Shown piece by piece: positions 35,421 through 48,269 of a DNA stretch of 64,000 bases. A program made the position numbers and the translations under genes. The stretch comes from Parelaphostrongylus tenuis (Eukaryota > Nematoda > Chromadorea > Rhabditida > Metastrongylidae). The stretch covers positions 248,001 through 312,000 of the forward strand of contig JAHQIW010005374.1 of the NCBI GenBank assembly GCA_019055375.1, read 5' to 3'. Position 1 is the first letter of the stretch, and each line of letters starts with the position of its first letter. The notes beneath the pieces are model-generated. The model made no database searches, was not told the DNA's origin, and worked only from the letters and a program-made list of their open reading frames with translations.

Positions 35421-35739
35421 ACAGTGCTACTCCAAGATCTAAGCTCCCGGATGATTAATAACAATCTTGTGAAAATTTATGTTCAGAGAGAAATTCTCAT
35501 TTTTCATTTCGTGCCATTTACCGGAGAACCACATGTATATATACATTCACATTTAAATGGATGGTTTTTTTCGCTATGAAGGAACAAATGGATATCCGAC
35601 CTCATTTGCTGGAGAGAAACCTTTCATGGCAGTCTTGGTGATCATTTGAAATGTAAATCTGTGGCTAGCTCAGTACGTTGCTGGTTTCGATAAGACTCTT
35701 TTATTACTTCTATTAATATTCTTTTATTGCTATTGTTAT

Positions 35740-36575
35740 TCTTTTATTACGCTGTAAAATCCGAAATAAAACTGTGTTTCGAACGCGCAAATTTCTCACC
35801 TGACGCAGCTCTTTTTTCAGACTATTTGTATCATTCGCTAGGGTGTGTTTGCTGATTCCAACGCTGTGCTTATTTTCTGGAAAAACCGTTTTTCTGCATT
35901 GCAACACAGAAAATAAGTCCAGTTCACATAGGCGATCAGTGGTCTGTCAATTCATAGGCCGCGGGGTCAGGCGGCAAGTGTGATGAGACGATGATCAACC
36001 AATTTCGACCGGTTTCAAAAAGGGCAATCTTTGTTATTCAATTAGAAATTATTTCTCTGCTTCTAAAAAAAACATCAGATAAAACGTGTGACTTGCTACA
36101 AGAAGGCCTCAAATACTTTTATTTTGCCATGATTGCGAATAATTCAGTCGCCAATATGATCAGTTCTATGAAATATAGGAGCCAAAACGCCGTAATTGTT
36201 TCCAATAGTGACTCTCAAAGATACTCAGATAGTTTGAGAATTTCTCTATACGTTAATATGCTCGAAAATCGTTCAATCATCCCCTCAGCTCACCTAGCCG
36301 CCTGACCAAGATACCGTGAATTGGCCAATGAGCACTTGCTTGCGTATGTGAATTCAACCTATTTTACTTGCTACACTGCAGAGAAGAAGTCTGTTTTGAA
36401 AATAAGCACAGCGTTGAAGCAAACATTGCACTATCGAGTGATTACTAATAGTCCATAAAAAGAGCTCTGTCTTGCGAGAAAAATGCGCGTGGAACACAAA
36501 GGATTTTCTACTGTAACATTGTCAAAAAGGCTTTTTCGAAAAGTGGCGATGTGAGGCTGTAGCCAAAGATTTAAG
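35740..36575. mobile_element. Non-autonomous element with long inverted repeats
   Basis: Left arm about 35750-35975 and right arm about 36295-36520 are inverted copies of each other. Matching blocks include TTGCTGATTCCAACGCTGTG against CACAGCGTTGAAGCAAA, and GGTCAGGCGGCA against AGCCGCCTGACC. About 320 bases lie between. Each arm belongs to the same family as 13.9-14.5 and 34.8-35.4 kb. Long terminal inverted repeats without a transposase suggest a foldback or MITE-type DNA element. The ends and any target duplication are not resolved. Confidence 0.6.
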
Positions 36576-36677
36576 CTTTCGAATCATTAATGAAACTCCT
36601 ACGGAAATGTCCTGTCTGCCAAATAAGGTAGAATCTTCATTAGTCCCTAGTTAACGAAAAGAATCATATGGATCTAC

Positions 36678-36792
36678 ACATATGTACATATATATATGTA
36701 TATATATATATATATGCACGTCTATGTATGTATGTAGATATCGAAATATGTATATACACATGTATACATCTATACATGTATATATTTTTTTT
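36678..36792. repeat. TA/TATG-rich microsatellite
   Basis: ATATATGTATATATA and TATGTATGTAGATA words, with short inverted GTATACAC/TGTATAC elements. Confidence 0.9.
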
Positions 36793-36799
36793 TCGCTAT

Positions 36800-37280
36800 T
36801 TTTTTCAAAGAGTACAACTTAGGTAGGATCCTCCCACTGAATATTCAAAATTTTAGTGCTTCTTGACGTTATTTTGACACTCCTTAGCTAAACATGTCAT
36901 TTAATTGAATGGAAAGAAGTTTCACCTGTCTTTTGTTTTTCGATGGGATGATAATGCCGTTCGTTCGAGTCTTTTCTCATACTTGAACCCATTATTTAAA
37001 TAACAATCTGAAAACAACTCCAATATTTATATATCACCTAACATGCTCAAGAGATGACGGTTATCATTGTAGCTTGAGAAAAAGGCAAGTCTCTCAGCAC
37101 ATGACAAAAGATGAGCATTTGGTTCATAGTATTCTATTTTTAGTGGATATATTGCTCATTTTATGGCAGTAGGCTTGTTAGGCTTTTTGTATTCGTTTTA
37201 AAACTTATTCAACATAGGTGACTTGTACACAGGCCAAAAACCTATTCTACGCACAGTTACTCGGGTACATCGATATTTAG
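36800..37280. other. Non-coding spacer
   Basis: Nothing recognised between the microsatellite and the 3' end of the RTE element. Confidence 0.3.
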
Positions 37281-37687
37281 ACGGCCCGTCTTCATTGGTG
37301 GTGCGGGCCTCAGCATATTTTCATTCTTTTCTCTCCCGCTCATCTATCGTCCATGGTGGTGGTCTACCTTAAGCATGGTGACATATGCGAGGCCTATTCA
37401 ATGATTGCAAACTCGTTGCGGATGCAGATGGTTGACCATAGTCACAAACACGTCCGCTCAACGTTTTGGTGGTTTTCCAATAGGGCGTTTGACTCTCTTG
37501 GAGCCCACTTTACTGTCTTCCTATTATATGACAGGCCCATCTGTGTTTCATCATCGATGTGTATATTCTAAATTGTGAAAATAAGATTGTTTTCACAGAT
37601 CGGAGCTGCGCAATTCGACTAAATGCTGTGAGTGCTGATTGACTCTCAGAAGACTTCGCTCAAGCTCCCTATGAGTGATACGCAGAC

Positions 37688-37769
37688 ATGTAATTATGTT
37701 GAAATATGTTGATGTTAGATATGTTGAAATTTGAGCGTGGTCTTGAGGAAGTACTCCAAACGAAAGGAA
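37688..37769 (+). mobile_element. Family 2 tail fragment nested in RTE, with 12-bp target-site duplication
   Basis: The insert carries the family 2 3' end (TTGAAATTTGAGCGTGGTCT, then GAGGAAGTACTCCAAA). TGATACGCAGAC stands on both sides (37676-37687 and 37770-37781). The related RTE copy at 26.83-26.88 kb has no insert at the same place, an empty site. Confidence 0.85.
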
Positions 37770-38561
37770 TGATACGCAGACTTCTTAGCGTGGTTGTAGT
37801 ATCTGCTCACGTCTATTGATACGTAACAGAGCGCCGGTAGGACTGTCAAATCAAAGATGTGTGCACAGAGTTTGGGGTCCCTAGTTTGGTAGCCTGTTTC
37901 TTTGAGAGGCCCAAATACCGCCCATGCTGCTTCTTCTTCTGTTTGGTTTCTTCTTCATGTTGTTCTCCATGTTCATTGAACGTCCAAAATACACGTGGGG
38001 TCTCGCTGATCAGAGAACCATCCAGTTCGATATGCACACCTTTGCACCATGGATTATATATAAGTTGTCTCTTCGGCTTGCTTATGCGTGGCCCAGCCGT
38101 TTTTTCCGCTTCATTGAATTTCTTGTGCATCGTCTCTGCTTCACTAGTACTTTTCAAAAAGACGACGATGTCGACCTCAAAAGGAAGGTTTGACAGTAAT
38201 TTGCCATCAATCCGTATGCCTTTTTCGTCCCATCCGAGCAACCTTGTCATTTAGTGCAGCGCGGCGCTAAACACCTTTGACGACAAAGTTCCGCCTTGTC
38301 GAAGCTTTTTTTTTCCATAGGTAGGGCGAGGGGTCGATGGAAAAGCTGTATTTTTGTGGCGCAGTTTTGATAGCAGTCTGCTAACGGTCGTATATAGGAC
38401 GGATCTGCACCTTGGTCGACGAGCGCTGATAGGATTGCACGACACTGTCAAACGCCTTCTCATAGTCGATAAATGTTAACACAAGGGGCACACGATATTC
38501 CGGCAGAATTCAATGAGCTGTGACACGATTCGGATGTGATTCATCCAGCAGAATCTTTTAC

Positions 38562-38696
38562 GGAATCCTGCTTGTTCAACTGGCGGTGACTCATCTAAGG
38601 TCTTCGATGTGAGTTAAAGAATGATCACCGTGATGTGTTTGTAGAGTACACTCAACAAGCATATTGAGTCACCGCTAGTTGAACAAGCAGGATTCC
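38562..38696. repeat. Inverted duplication inside RTE coding region
   Basis: Arms of 32 bases (38562-38593 and 38665-38696) are reverse complements with one mismatch, around a 71-base loop. The duplicated piece, CAACTGGCGGTGACTCA and flanks, is normal RTE coding sequence; its inverted second copy is not. Confidence 0.85.
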
Positions 38697-40019
38697 ATTC
38701 GAACAAGTATTTACGAAACCAGTTGAACGAGCCAGTTGAATAAGTAGTTACAAAGATCCTTGTTGTCACCCTTCTTTGGTAGGATGATTGTGCGCGAGGT
38801 CCTTCATTGGCCTGGGATTTTTTCCATGTAAAGATATGATGTCATATTTTTTGCGACTACTACATGCAGATTGCAGCCACCAGCTCTAATGAAATCGGCA
38901 GTGATATTATGAGGTCCTGGAGCCATGCCTCTCTTCATGTTTTCAGTCTCAACTCGCAGTTCAGATAGAATCTCGAGTGGATTCTCACCAGTGAGGATTT
39001 CGGGGTCCGAAACGAGAGTTGTGAAGGGAAAAAGATTGGTTTAGAACTTTTGCGTTATTAATTTCACTCCATGGTGAAATGTAGTAGTGATCCCATTTTC
39101 GTTCATCACGGCGGACATAGGAATATGAAAGTTGCACAGATCCCGACAAGACTTCTTCAGACCAAATTGATTTTGTACTACTTCTAAGAACTTTTTCAGT
39201 TTATATCAAATAGATCTGCTGCAGGGATCTTCTGCAGCTGACATTGATTACCAGCTTAACTAGGTGTTTGCAAAAATGTCAATCCTCAGTTCTCTTCTCT
39301 TACTGAGCAGTTCCTTCGTAGTAGTGAAGATGCGACTAGAACTTTTTGTTTGCGAAACTCTTGTTAGGATCGCACAAGTTTTGGGTCCATTGACATGCGA
39401 TTCGTAGTCTTCGATCGGGTCTTGCTTTTCATGCCAGTTGTAAAAAGAGAGAATTTAATTAAGAACATCTTCGTCGTACACGGCTTGCTTTGCACATCTT
39501 GATGATGACAGCACTTGATTTCCACACTATGGCTGAATCAAATCTCGGCTCGTAAAAGATGGCGGTCAGATTCCGTGCAGAATTCGGGCACATTGAAGTG
39601 TCAAAAAGACACTATTTTTCGTTGGTAAGTTTATAACCAGACTCCGCATGGACTGTACCAGTAAGGGACTGCTATCGTTGGCTTTCTCTCTTCTCAAAAA
39701 ATAAGTCGCTATGGAGAAAACGTGCCACGCGCAGGGGTCCTACAAGATGGTCTTCGTTCTCGCTTCGCTCTGGTGTCGTTCTCCCATTCCGAATTTTCCT
39801 ATCTCCTATTCATTTTCGTTCTTAATTCGCCGTCAAAAATTCGAAAAACGAATTTCTAAAAGAACTTTTTGTTGCGAATAACTTCTTCTTACTTGCTGTA
39901 GAATGCGTCTATTTCGCTCTCATCAGCTTCAGAAGTTGGTGAGTAACAGCTGACGATATTGACTTTGTGGCGCGAAAATTGGAGGCGAAGGATAGCCAGG
40001 CCTTACGCACGCCAATTTT

Positions 40020-43000
40020 TTGAAATCATATTTTGAAAAATCTCCAAGTAACTTAAGAAGTGTTCGTCCGAACGAAATTTCTGCCGAAAAACAATGTAAA
40101 ATGCGCACTGAAATTCAGCTTTCAAGGGAACTTCGTTAGGGAAAGGTATTATATAATAACTGTGACTTTACATCTCCGCCTTTTGCTATAAAACAGGAGC
40201 TTTTTCCGTTTCCGAAAAAGAATAATGACTACTCGTTCGATGTGTCTAATAAAAATATCTGATTGCACGTTTTAAACTGCTTTTACGTGTTGCTTGATAA
40301 ATGGCTTGTCTTCAGCTGAGGAGACGCTTACTTGACACATTTTCGGTGATCTCTCTGATCTCTCACTATCCCACTCGTAGTAATCACTCAAACTTGGCCC
40401 TCAGACTGAATTTCTTTCCACTTTTGCAAATATAGTAAATTTTTGCAATGAGGTAGCTATGAACTGAGCCAGTACCAGAGAATGGAACGATTTATATATC
40501 GAAAAGACTCCTTTGTTCATAAAGAAATAATCATTCTCCACTTGAGATGCACTGTTGAGGGATTTTACATCATGCTGCAGTGAACTTTTTTCTTAATAAA
40601 AAATTTTCTATAGATGTGACTGATTGCAAAAAATGGTACTGTTAGAGGTCACTTTCATTTTCACTGTGATGTGTAGACCGAAAAATCTTTGCGTCCTACT
40701 ATGGTCACGCTTATACCCTGAAATTAAAGTAGCAAGTTTTTGAGCGGCTTTCTTACTACATGGTTCTCATAATGCTCGCAAAACGTTTCGAATTCCATGC
40801 TATTTGGTGGCATTGCTTGTTTTTCAAGTAACTACAATACCTATAATGAAAAAACGAGTGGATACAGCCCCATGTGAAGCAACGAAATGAGTGACAGAGA
40901 GGTTTAGGTAGAAGTGTACACGTACAAAGCCACTTACGTTGGCTTTTACATAACCTACGCGTCTCACAGCCTCATCCGTTCGTTGCCTTATCGTGTAAAC
41001 CTTATTCTTGGTGGGAACGGTAGGGTATGATTTTCACGAGAATCTCAAATGAACCGTACTAGAGCGCCCCATATAGTTATCATCTTGGTGTAACTACTTG
41101 TGTAGTGGAGAGAGAATCCTGACCTAGCGATAAGACTTTTTAAGGAAACATCTAGAAAACTCTAGCTACAGCCGTCTTGCCTCCAGTCAGCAGATCGCTT
41201 TCATAAATTGTTACATTTAAAATGACTTATTTCCTAAGAACAAAAGGCATTATCAATAGATAGATTAAAAATAGCAGGATAGCTTGAGTATAGTACTGGA
41301 TAAGTGATAAACGCTGAGAAGAAAACAGAACGTGGAGAAGGATAACGTTTCAACCGTCCAGCTTTGTAACTTTCTCAACACTCTGAAAAAGGCTTGTATA
41401 CACTCGTATACACAAATATTCGAGGTCTTGTTCACGAATATTTTCTCTAGATTTTGAATGCTTATTAGATAGCCTGTAAGGCATGGATTTCAACGCTGTA
41501 CATGGCCCCTGAGGACAATTTGCTTTGTTTGCACGGCTGACGTTTGTGATTGGCATTATCAAACTTTTAGTAGAACTCTGATACCTTACATCTTGATAAT
41601 CCTGGACTGGGTTTTACTTTCAGAAAGTTTTCGTAGAGTGCTTTAAAGGCAAAAAGAAGATAGTGTCTCACATCGGAAGCAGTCAGTCCGTTACTTGAAC
41701 TTCATCGAGGTCTCCTCATGACTTCACAGCAGCATTATGGAACAAAAACAAAATCCAGTATCTTCAGGACAATAGAACAAAGTCTTTTTCAGAATTCTGA
41801 ATTGAGCAACTCAGAAATATTTCGAAGCGGGGAAAAATTTTTGCATAAATAACGAACATCGTGCTCTTGCGAATCGCACTGCACGCAGCAATTTAAAATG
41901 TCGTCCCAAAGGGGTGCGATTTCGTTATTTGTTGGAAATTTTTTTTCGATTTTACAAGAATTTTAGACTTTTTGGTAATCTGAAACTCTACGGTTTCTGT
42001 AAACGCTTGTGTGACTTTCGTAGATATATCTCTGAGTACACAAAAGGTAAAATGTAATGCTAATTTTAGTGCCGCAGCGTAGTAACAAAGTCATTTTGAG
42101 ATACTAGCACAGTATCGAAATTGCAGCGATTTAATCTACCGAATGATTACTAAAGGTCTAAGGAAGGATCAAAAGAGATCCTTTTCCGTACGGGCCAAGA
42201 AAGATGGTCATTATTCACCTGATCCAGGCGATTTCGGAAATGAGACATTAGCAAAGTTTCAGATTTTTTCTAATCACAAGCAGGAATAAGTCTTTTTGTC
42301 ATGAGTTTATCAATAGATTGGGAGAAATATGAGGAATGAAAGAAGTAGAAACTGACAGGAATGAAAATCAGCGATATAATGATGTCGTAGGGCATTGTAG
42401 CCGAATTTAGTTCACAATCAAATGACTACAATAGACGCCGATTAGGACAAGCGGTAGTTTCCATTACATTACCATTCTAGTCTAATTTACTGAAGAAAGT
42501 TCAAAAAGGCAGTTTTTTTTTCAACTACACTTAAAGGGGTCTATGATCGTTCGGCGTCCTCCGTATAGGGGCTATAAACACGAAAAGAGAAAAAAAGAAC
42601 TTGAAAACAGCTTTTGAATTCTCGATAAAGTCTTCCAAGAACATCAGTTTTTGCGTGTCCTTACATTTTATGAATAATGTGTGGGTTTAGTTTTATGCCT
42701 TACTATTCTAGAACTCTATATAATAATGTTACCATAGCATTCTCCCACTTACATTTTTTTTTTGTTTCTATTGAGTGACATTTTACATAGTTTACGTAAT
42801 TGCTGGAGAAAAAAACCTCTTTTGAAGCAAATCTGAGATTGAGAAGAAAAAAATCTTAGCCAATTTATGGGAATTTTTTGAGATAGGAAATTCAAAGCAG
42901 CATTCCATGTATTCTCTGCACGGTTGGTCTCCACTTGGACAACTACAATAAGAACTTTTATTTGACTGGTTATTCGAAATCTCGTAAAGTTCAGTACATA
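40020..43000. other. Non-coding, nothing recognised
   Basis: Three kilobases of AT-rich sequence upstream of RTE remnant 2. Short open frames only; no domain, splice pair or repeat identified. Confidence 0.3.
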
Positions 43001-43004
43001 TGAT

Positions 43005-43260
43005 TCCACATACTTTTTCGTTTGACTTAAGGAAGTTTGGTATTGCATCTTAGCGATATGCGCACGTTTCGATGGTTTCGGCCTCCTCATCAGTATCGCA
43101 TGCGCCATATTAATATTATCAGAGGGGGTATTTGACTGAATATTTGAAATCTTGAGAACGTAGAAAGCTAAATGAAAAAGTTTGTGGAATTGGTAAAGGT
43201 CTTCTAAAAAGCGGTTTTGAAGAGGGCGAAACTCCAAAATGTCAGCTACTTGAATAATTT
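43005..43260. mobile_element. Hammerhead-bearing repeat pieces, inverted arrangement
   Basis: A minus-strand hammerhead (43053-43099) is followed at 43205-43260 by a plus-strand block AAAGCGGTTTTGAAGAGGGCGAAACTCC..GTCAGCTACTTGAATAA. That block matches the family 1 ribozyme region at 19.85 kb, with the core mutated to UUGAAGA. The 162-codon minus ORF spanning 43237-42749 runs straight through these structures and is not a gene. Confidence 0.55.
43053..43099 (-). ncRNA. Hammerhead ribozyme, one cleavage-site base mutated
   Basis: Minus strand GCGAUA (43099-43094) pairs perfectly with UAUCGC (43058-43053). The CUGAUGA core and a GAAA-C before stem III are present. Stem II is five positions with one A-A mismatch. 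The triplet before stem I reads GCA where GUA would be required (U16.1 to C), so cleavage is predicted to fail. Confidence 0.55.
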
Positions 43261-43734
43261 GTATAATAATAAACTCGCGTTAAACTTACTAGAAATGAAC
43301 TGTGACTTATTAAGAAATCGAGGTGAAAAATTGGAGTTCTCAGTTATTTCTTCACTGTTGGCTAAAGTTTGAGCGTTTACGAGCATACATAAGTCGCATC
43401 AAGGACATTTAATTGACTGAGACCCTTTTGTTAGAACTGAGGAATGTTTGAAGTTTATTGAATGGAAATTTTCTTAGAATATTAGGATCTAAAACAGCAA
43501 CGGTGAGAAGTTGTATTCACACTGGAGCAATTCACAGTTTTTCTTTCGCAAGCTAAACACGGGTTCTGAACTAGAATTCTAGTCATCGAACAAGCTATAT
43601 ATTGTATTGTATGTTGTATTGTAGCTATTGTAGATCTGACGGGACAAGCTGCAAAAAATACCTTAATATGGATCAAAAACTGGATAGACAACTATCGACC
43701 AAGATAGATCCAGCCAGTAATGTTCAGCGTGATG

Positions 43735-43862
43735 CAAAACTTCAAACCTCGGGCTGGAGTTGAACAGCGTCTCGTCCTTAGCGTTTCAACTGGGCTTCTA
43801 TGCCGATATGCTCAGCACGCCAAATCGTTGACTGTTGATTGCCGACAGAATCAATACCTTGT
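43735..43862 (-). repeat. tRNA-like SINE head, family C (copy 2)
   Basis: Minus strand ATCGGCATAGAAGCCCAGTTG (A-box-like) and GCTGTTCAACTCCAGCC (B-box-like), in the same order and spacing as 19458-19540. Confidence 0.5.
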
Positions 43863-43869
43863 TTTGTAG

Positions 43870-45410
43870 AAAGAATGATGACAGAACAGAAGCTTTAGTA
43901 GTACAGTAGTTACCACGCGCCCTCTGAAATAGTAACACTTGCGTTCAACAGCTGCTTGCGATTTGAAATTTATAAGCCACTCAACGGCACTGGTCTTATA
44001 GTTATAACATCGTATCGCTGTCAAAGAAAAGTGGTTAAAGAAAAGATTCCTAGGTGATTACATAAATCTTGCCTATGGGATACTCATCTTTACAAAATCA
44101 TGCTCAAGAGATAGTTCTGGTCTCTGATGGTGATGGCAGCTGGAAAATTTCCACTAAAAGCATATACTACGACCTTTTGATCTCCAGTGAATTTGTCCCG
44201 GCTGAGAACGATGTGAACAAATCAACGGAATAATGGAATTGCTGCGCCACATATAGCTGAATGGTGGCTGATGGTCAGCCACTAATTTTTCCCCATAATG
44301 ACACTGAGCAGATCTTACATCTATGAGTGTGCAGAAACAGAATGGAACCGATTGCAATGCTTTACTCAACCTATTTCACTAAGTAGTGGTGGTGTTTTTA
44401 CGTAGTGGCTAGTGTTGTACTGTATTGGGAAGGAAGATGATAATAAAGGCGTTGATTCGGTACCCTCCAAACACTCTCTTTCAGTCAGTCAACGAACGCT
44501 TCAGAAAATACCATAGCCATTCAACTCCAGGATTGAAAGTACAGAAGTTCGGCCAGCATTACACGACACTCATAAAGTAAACGTGTTCCTAAAGCAGCAA
44601 GCAAAGCAACAAGTAGAACTTCAAGAACCTTAGTAGAGCATGAATTCTACGAAACAAATCAAATGCAAGAAGTTCTAGATTCCGCACACTAGATTGTGAT
44701 GACGGGTAGTGCAAAATAAATGAGTAATAATTTCACCAAGTAACAGAAAGCTGAGGTTGTAATTAACATAATCCTAGTCTACAAGTCCTTGATAGCTGCT
44801 ATAAATAGGTGAATGTGCTTCAAGAACAGAAATTTGTTCATTCCAGTTGCCCTTATATTCACTTACCGATCTTGTTTACAGCCGAAGTTTCTTGGCGTGG
44901 AGTTAAAGGTACTGAAGGCAAAGCTAGATTTTGGAATATTTTTGTAATAAATCAAAAAGAGAAATTCCTTACTGCACCACGATTTGTCATTTCTCTACCA
45001 CAGTAAAAAGAGAAAAAGCTACAAAATGGCTGATTATAATGTGTTTAAAAGAAGAATACAAAATTCTGGTATAAAAAACGCAAATTACCAAACTCCATTG
45101 TTTGAACAATGATGATATCCACATGGTAGTCGCACGTAAAGAATCAGTGATTTCAGAAAATATACAAAATACCGCAGTATATAGAGAAGAAACTTCTCCT
45201 TTACTAGTCAATCAAGTCACCTTGATGGATTGACGTGAGTTGTTTGTGGTGATAATTCCAACGATCTTATTATACAGAGATTTTGATATGATATAACTAC
45301 ATAATGGTATGCTAGCTGAGCTGGCACATCCAGAGCTATTTTTCAGACCTTTCAACAGCTGGCTTGCCAGCTGCATTACATGATCGTGGATCATTCTTGA
45401 AATGAAATAA
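43870..45410. other. Non-coding, one possible orphan exon
   Basis: At 44882-44944 a TTTACAG acceptor, an open 21-codon stretch (EVSWRGVKGTEGKARFWN) and a GTAATA donor could be an exon. No neighbour exon was found, so it is not called as a gene. Confidence 0.25.
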
Positions 45411-45439
45411 CTCGTGGACAACCCAAAGAAACATATATC

Positions 45440-45570
45440 AAGTGATTTGCGATGAAGCGTAATGTCTTGCCTCATGTCGATGAGACAGCGATTATTTTTT
45501 GTCTGCCTTGCGGCAAGTTGTACGAAGGTTACATCGGTCGTAATGTTCTAAAATTTGCAATCTGTGTCCA
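45440..45570 (+). pseudogene. Possible Penelope-like GIY-YIG fragment
   Basis: Plus-strand frame gives AIIFCLPCGKLYEGYIGRNV, which has the Cys-Cys, spaced Tyr and YIG-Arg layout of PLE endonuclease domains. It belongs to a different subfamily from the 22.9-kb element. Open for about 40 codons only. Confidence 0.4.
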
Positions 45571-45599
45571 ATTTTCGTCATTTAATTAGGTTTATCTCA

Positions 45600-47930
45600 G
45601 CATTTCGAGAGTTACTGCGCCAGAATTAGCTCAGTTTATCCCTCTTACATAGGTGGTGACTCCTGGTGATCAAGGTTTAGAAACACTTCATGAGGTCTCC
45701 CTGGATTGAGTGCAGAATCAGCTTGAACATCGTCCAACGATACTCATTGGCAAGGCCGCATGCACATAACCCGTTGGAGCCGCGTGGTTTGAGTATATAT
45801 CACCTTTCGTCGAGTCGCTCGCTACCCTCGGGGTAGTTTTTGTATTGTGCACGGAGCAATAGGAATGTGGGAAGTTATCTGGTAGATGGAAGTTATAGGA
45901 GGACCCTATTACTACCAAATGATAAAATATCACAAAAGAGACTTCTAAAAAGGTTTTCCTATTACAATAAATGCCCACGTGTCGAAAAGTCTTTAATATT
46001 TCAACTATAAAGAACGTGGTTTTAAGTGTTATAGGATTACTGTTTCCCTTTTATCCTACGTTTTCGTAGTTTTTTATATCCTGAAAAATGCCGGTTTTCA
46101 TACACAGTTTGGTTTGTAAAACGACCTTCTACTACGCCCTACTTATGGAAAAAAAATTAACTTCTACATTGGGAATGCGCTGTTTCACAGAGGATTTTTT
46201 GGCATTATCTAGTAAGGTTTTGATTCTAAAAAAAACACTGTCGTTGTATAAAACAGATTATTCTTGAAGAGAATTATATGAGTGTATTAGCTTTCACTAT
46301 TCATTAAAATTTGTGTAGATCGCAGTCGCATTGTGAGGAATGCACTCGTGTTCCATGGTTTATTTCCGGTAAGCAGCTTTTTCACTAAACTATTAATATT
46401 AATATCCTAGCGTCAAAGGTGGAAATTCTACTATGGAACTTGATTTGTGAAAAGACCTTCATGATATGTTTCTTCCAGCAAAAAAAAAAAATCAATTTGC
46501 TTTCACAAGCTACATCGTTACAAAAAGTTATGAAATCACTAAAAGGAGGTTTTCTATGGGTGCTTATAATGTAAAAAACGCGCATTTCTCCTAGAACATC
46601 TACTTTTCATTACGAGTTGTGTGGAGTGGTGTAGCCCTCCGCAAAGTGTGATCGTGTTTCCTTGCCTTTTCTGTTCAAGTAAATTTTCTAGTGAACTATT
46701 AGTATTCAACACCAAAGTTGCTTTATGGAATCAATCGGTAGCTTGTGAAATGCCACTTTCACTACTAGGGTTGCTTTGTCGAAAGACTTATATAATACGT
46801 TTTGCTAACGGAAAGAAGAAAACGTTTGGCTATTAGGGTAATCAGCCCATTGTCGTTGAAGCAGCCAAACTCACATGCTGAAACAAAGGATATCGCGAAT
46901 ATGGTTCTGAGTAAACGAATTAAAGACAAAAAAAGTGCTGCGATAAGCACATTATATGACACCAGATCGTGCACATATTAGGAAATAAATGTGTAGATGA
47001 ATACAAGCGAACAGCTGAAAAATTCGACATTTCTACCCGAGAGGACAAATAAAATGGTTCACGGCATCTCCGCTATGCTCGAGAATTCCACGGCGTAGAA
47101 TGGTCGTTTCCTCCAACCCGAAAGGTTGCCGACTGCCTATAGGTTGGAGAACGATATTGCACAGGCTTTTTGCAAGTTCAGCAGAAATTTCCTTCAAGTC
47201 ATTCGATATTATGTTACGACTGAATTATCCCAAAAAATAAGTTTTTATTGAGAATTTTATGAAAAAATCAATTTCTTTTCCTATTCGAATAAAAGATTGT
47301 TGAGAAACGCAAATTTCATTCGTATACGTTTCAGAAAAATTACAATTTTTTGTCTCGCCTTTTATCAAAGTTAGCTATTGAATTTTGCACATGTCGAGTA
47401 CTCAAAAGTCAAACAGTGAAGTGAACCTGCATACAATAAATCTTCCAGCAAATTTGAAAAATGGAGTTGAATAAATACCTACGGAATAATTAGCAATAAA
47501 TCATACTACAAATGGACATAACCACGGATACCATGAAAGAGCAATAAAATAAAATGACAATCTCATTGGAAGAAAAAAACCGAGATGTTATTGAAGCCAA
47601 TAGCGAAACAGTAATACACATCGGTTCCAGTTTCAAAAGAAAAAGCTTGGTTTTGGAGACTTTGTCTAATTCCTGATAGGTTCGAGAATAAAACGGCATA
47701 GTGAGCAAGTAGATCATTAAAAAAGTCCACACTTTTTTTCCTTCATGCTGTCAAAAAATGCTAAAACAAGTGTGGGCTCAACACATCTTTGCAAAGAAGC
47801 AATAAATCACTCCTACACTGTACTCAGGAAGATCTTGCTCCATTTTGGCAGATTTTATAAGGTCGTCATATAAGTTTTGTCACTAGGGCAATAAACGCAA
47901 ATTTGCTAGCCAGAATTAATAAAGTTGCCT
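45600..47930. other. Non-coding, nothing recognised
   Basis: AT-rich, with poly-A/T runs near 46150 and 46490. No splice-consistent exons found. Confidence 0.3.
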
Positions 47931-47934
47931 GATC

Positions 47935-48264
47935 TTGGTATCGCTCAATTGCACATTTGCTTGCAAATATTTTGGCACACGATTTGCTTATATTTGCGCT
48001 GAGATGCAACTGTCCTGGGAACAAATTCACTTGCTACTCTTGTATGAATGGGGCGTAGGTGAATATACTAGTGAAGCGGCGTGCAAGATTAACAGAGTTT
48101 GGGAGATGATGCAGTTGCAGAAAGGATGGCTACGAAGTGGTTATTCAAAGCTGAAGAGAATAGTCTGGAGTATTTATCGCGCTCGGGCCGTTCACAGAGG
48201 GTCCATTAATCTTGCGCGCCGCTTCACTGACATTTTCCCCTGGGCGCCATTCGTGCATCTGTAG
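47935..48264 (+). pseudogene. Mariner-like transposase N-terminal fragment
   Basis: The 109-codon frame contains QIHLLLLYEWGVGEYTSEAA followed by ..KINRVW.., then QKGWLRSGYSKLKR. This is the layout of the first helix-turn-helix of mariner transposases (LLYEF..G..A.EA.RNI...., then ..R..Q.WF..F). The catalytic DDD region is absent, and downstream sequence degrades at once. Treated as a dead remnant of a cut-and-paste DNA transposon. Confidence 0.5.
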
Positions 48265-48269
48265 CAAGA

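Larger units (their letters stand above)
37282..40015 (-). mobile_element. RTE-type LINE remnant 2, endonuclease to 3' end
   Basis: Minus-strand translation, in pieces, shows an AP-endonuclease region with ILRLQFSRHKVNI..SYSPTSEADESEIDAFY (39990-39895) and GDFNAKLG-like sequence. The pre-RT segment follows with EDYESHVNGPKTCAILTRV (about 39370). The RT then shows MAPGPHNITADFIRAGG (about 38900), KAFDSV-type and GWDEKGIRIDGKLLSNLPF (about 38230), and the tail ends at ACGGCCCGTC..GTGCGGGCC (37282-37316). Several stops and frameshifts. It also holds an 82-base nested insertion (37688-37769) and a 32-base inverted duplication (38562-38696). Confidence 0.82.

Noticed and set aside
37859..38254. 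131-codon plus ORF
   Set aside because: Antisense shadow of the RTE reverse transcriptase region on the minus strand.
42749..43237. 162-codon minus ORF, the longest in the right half
   Set aside because: It runs straight through a hammerhead and a family 1 repeat block, has no motif and no splice context.
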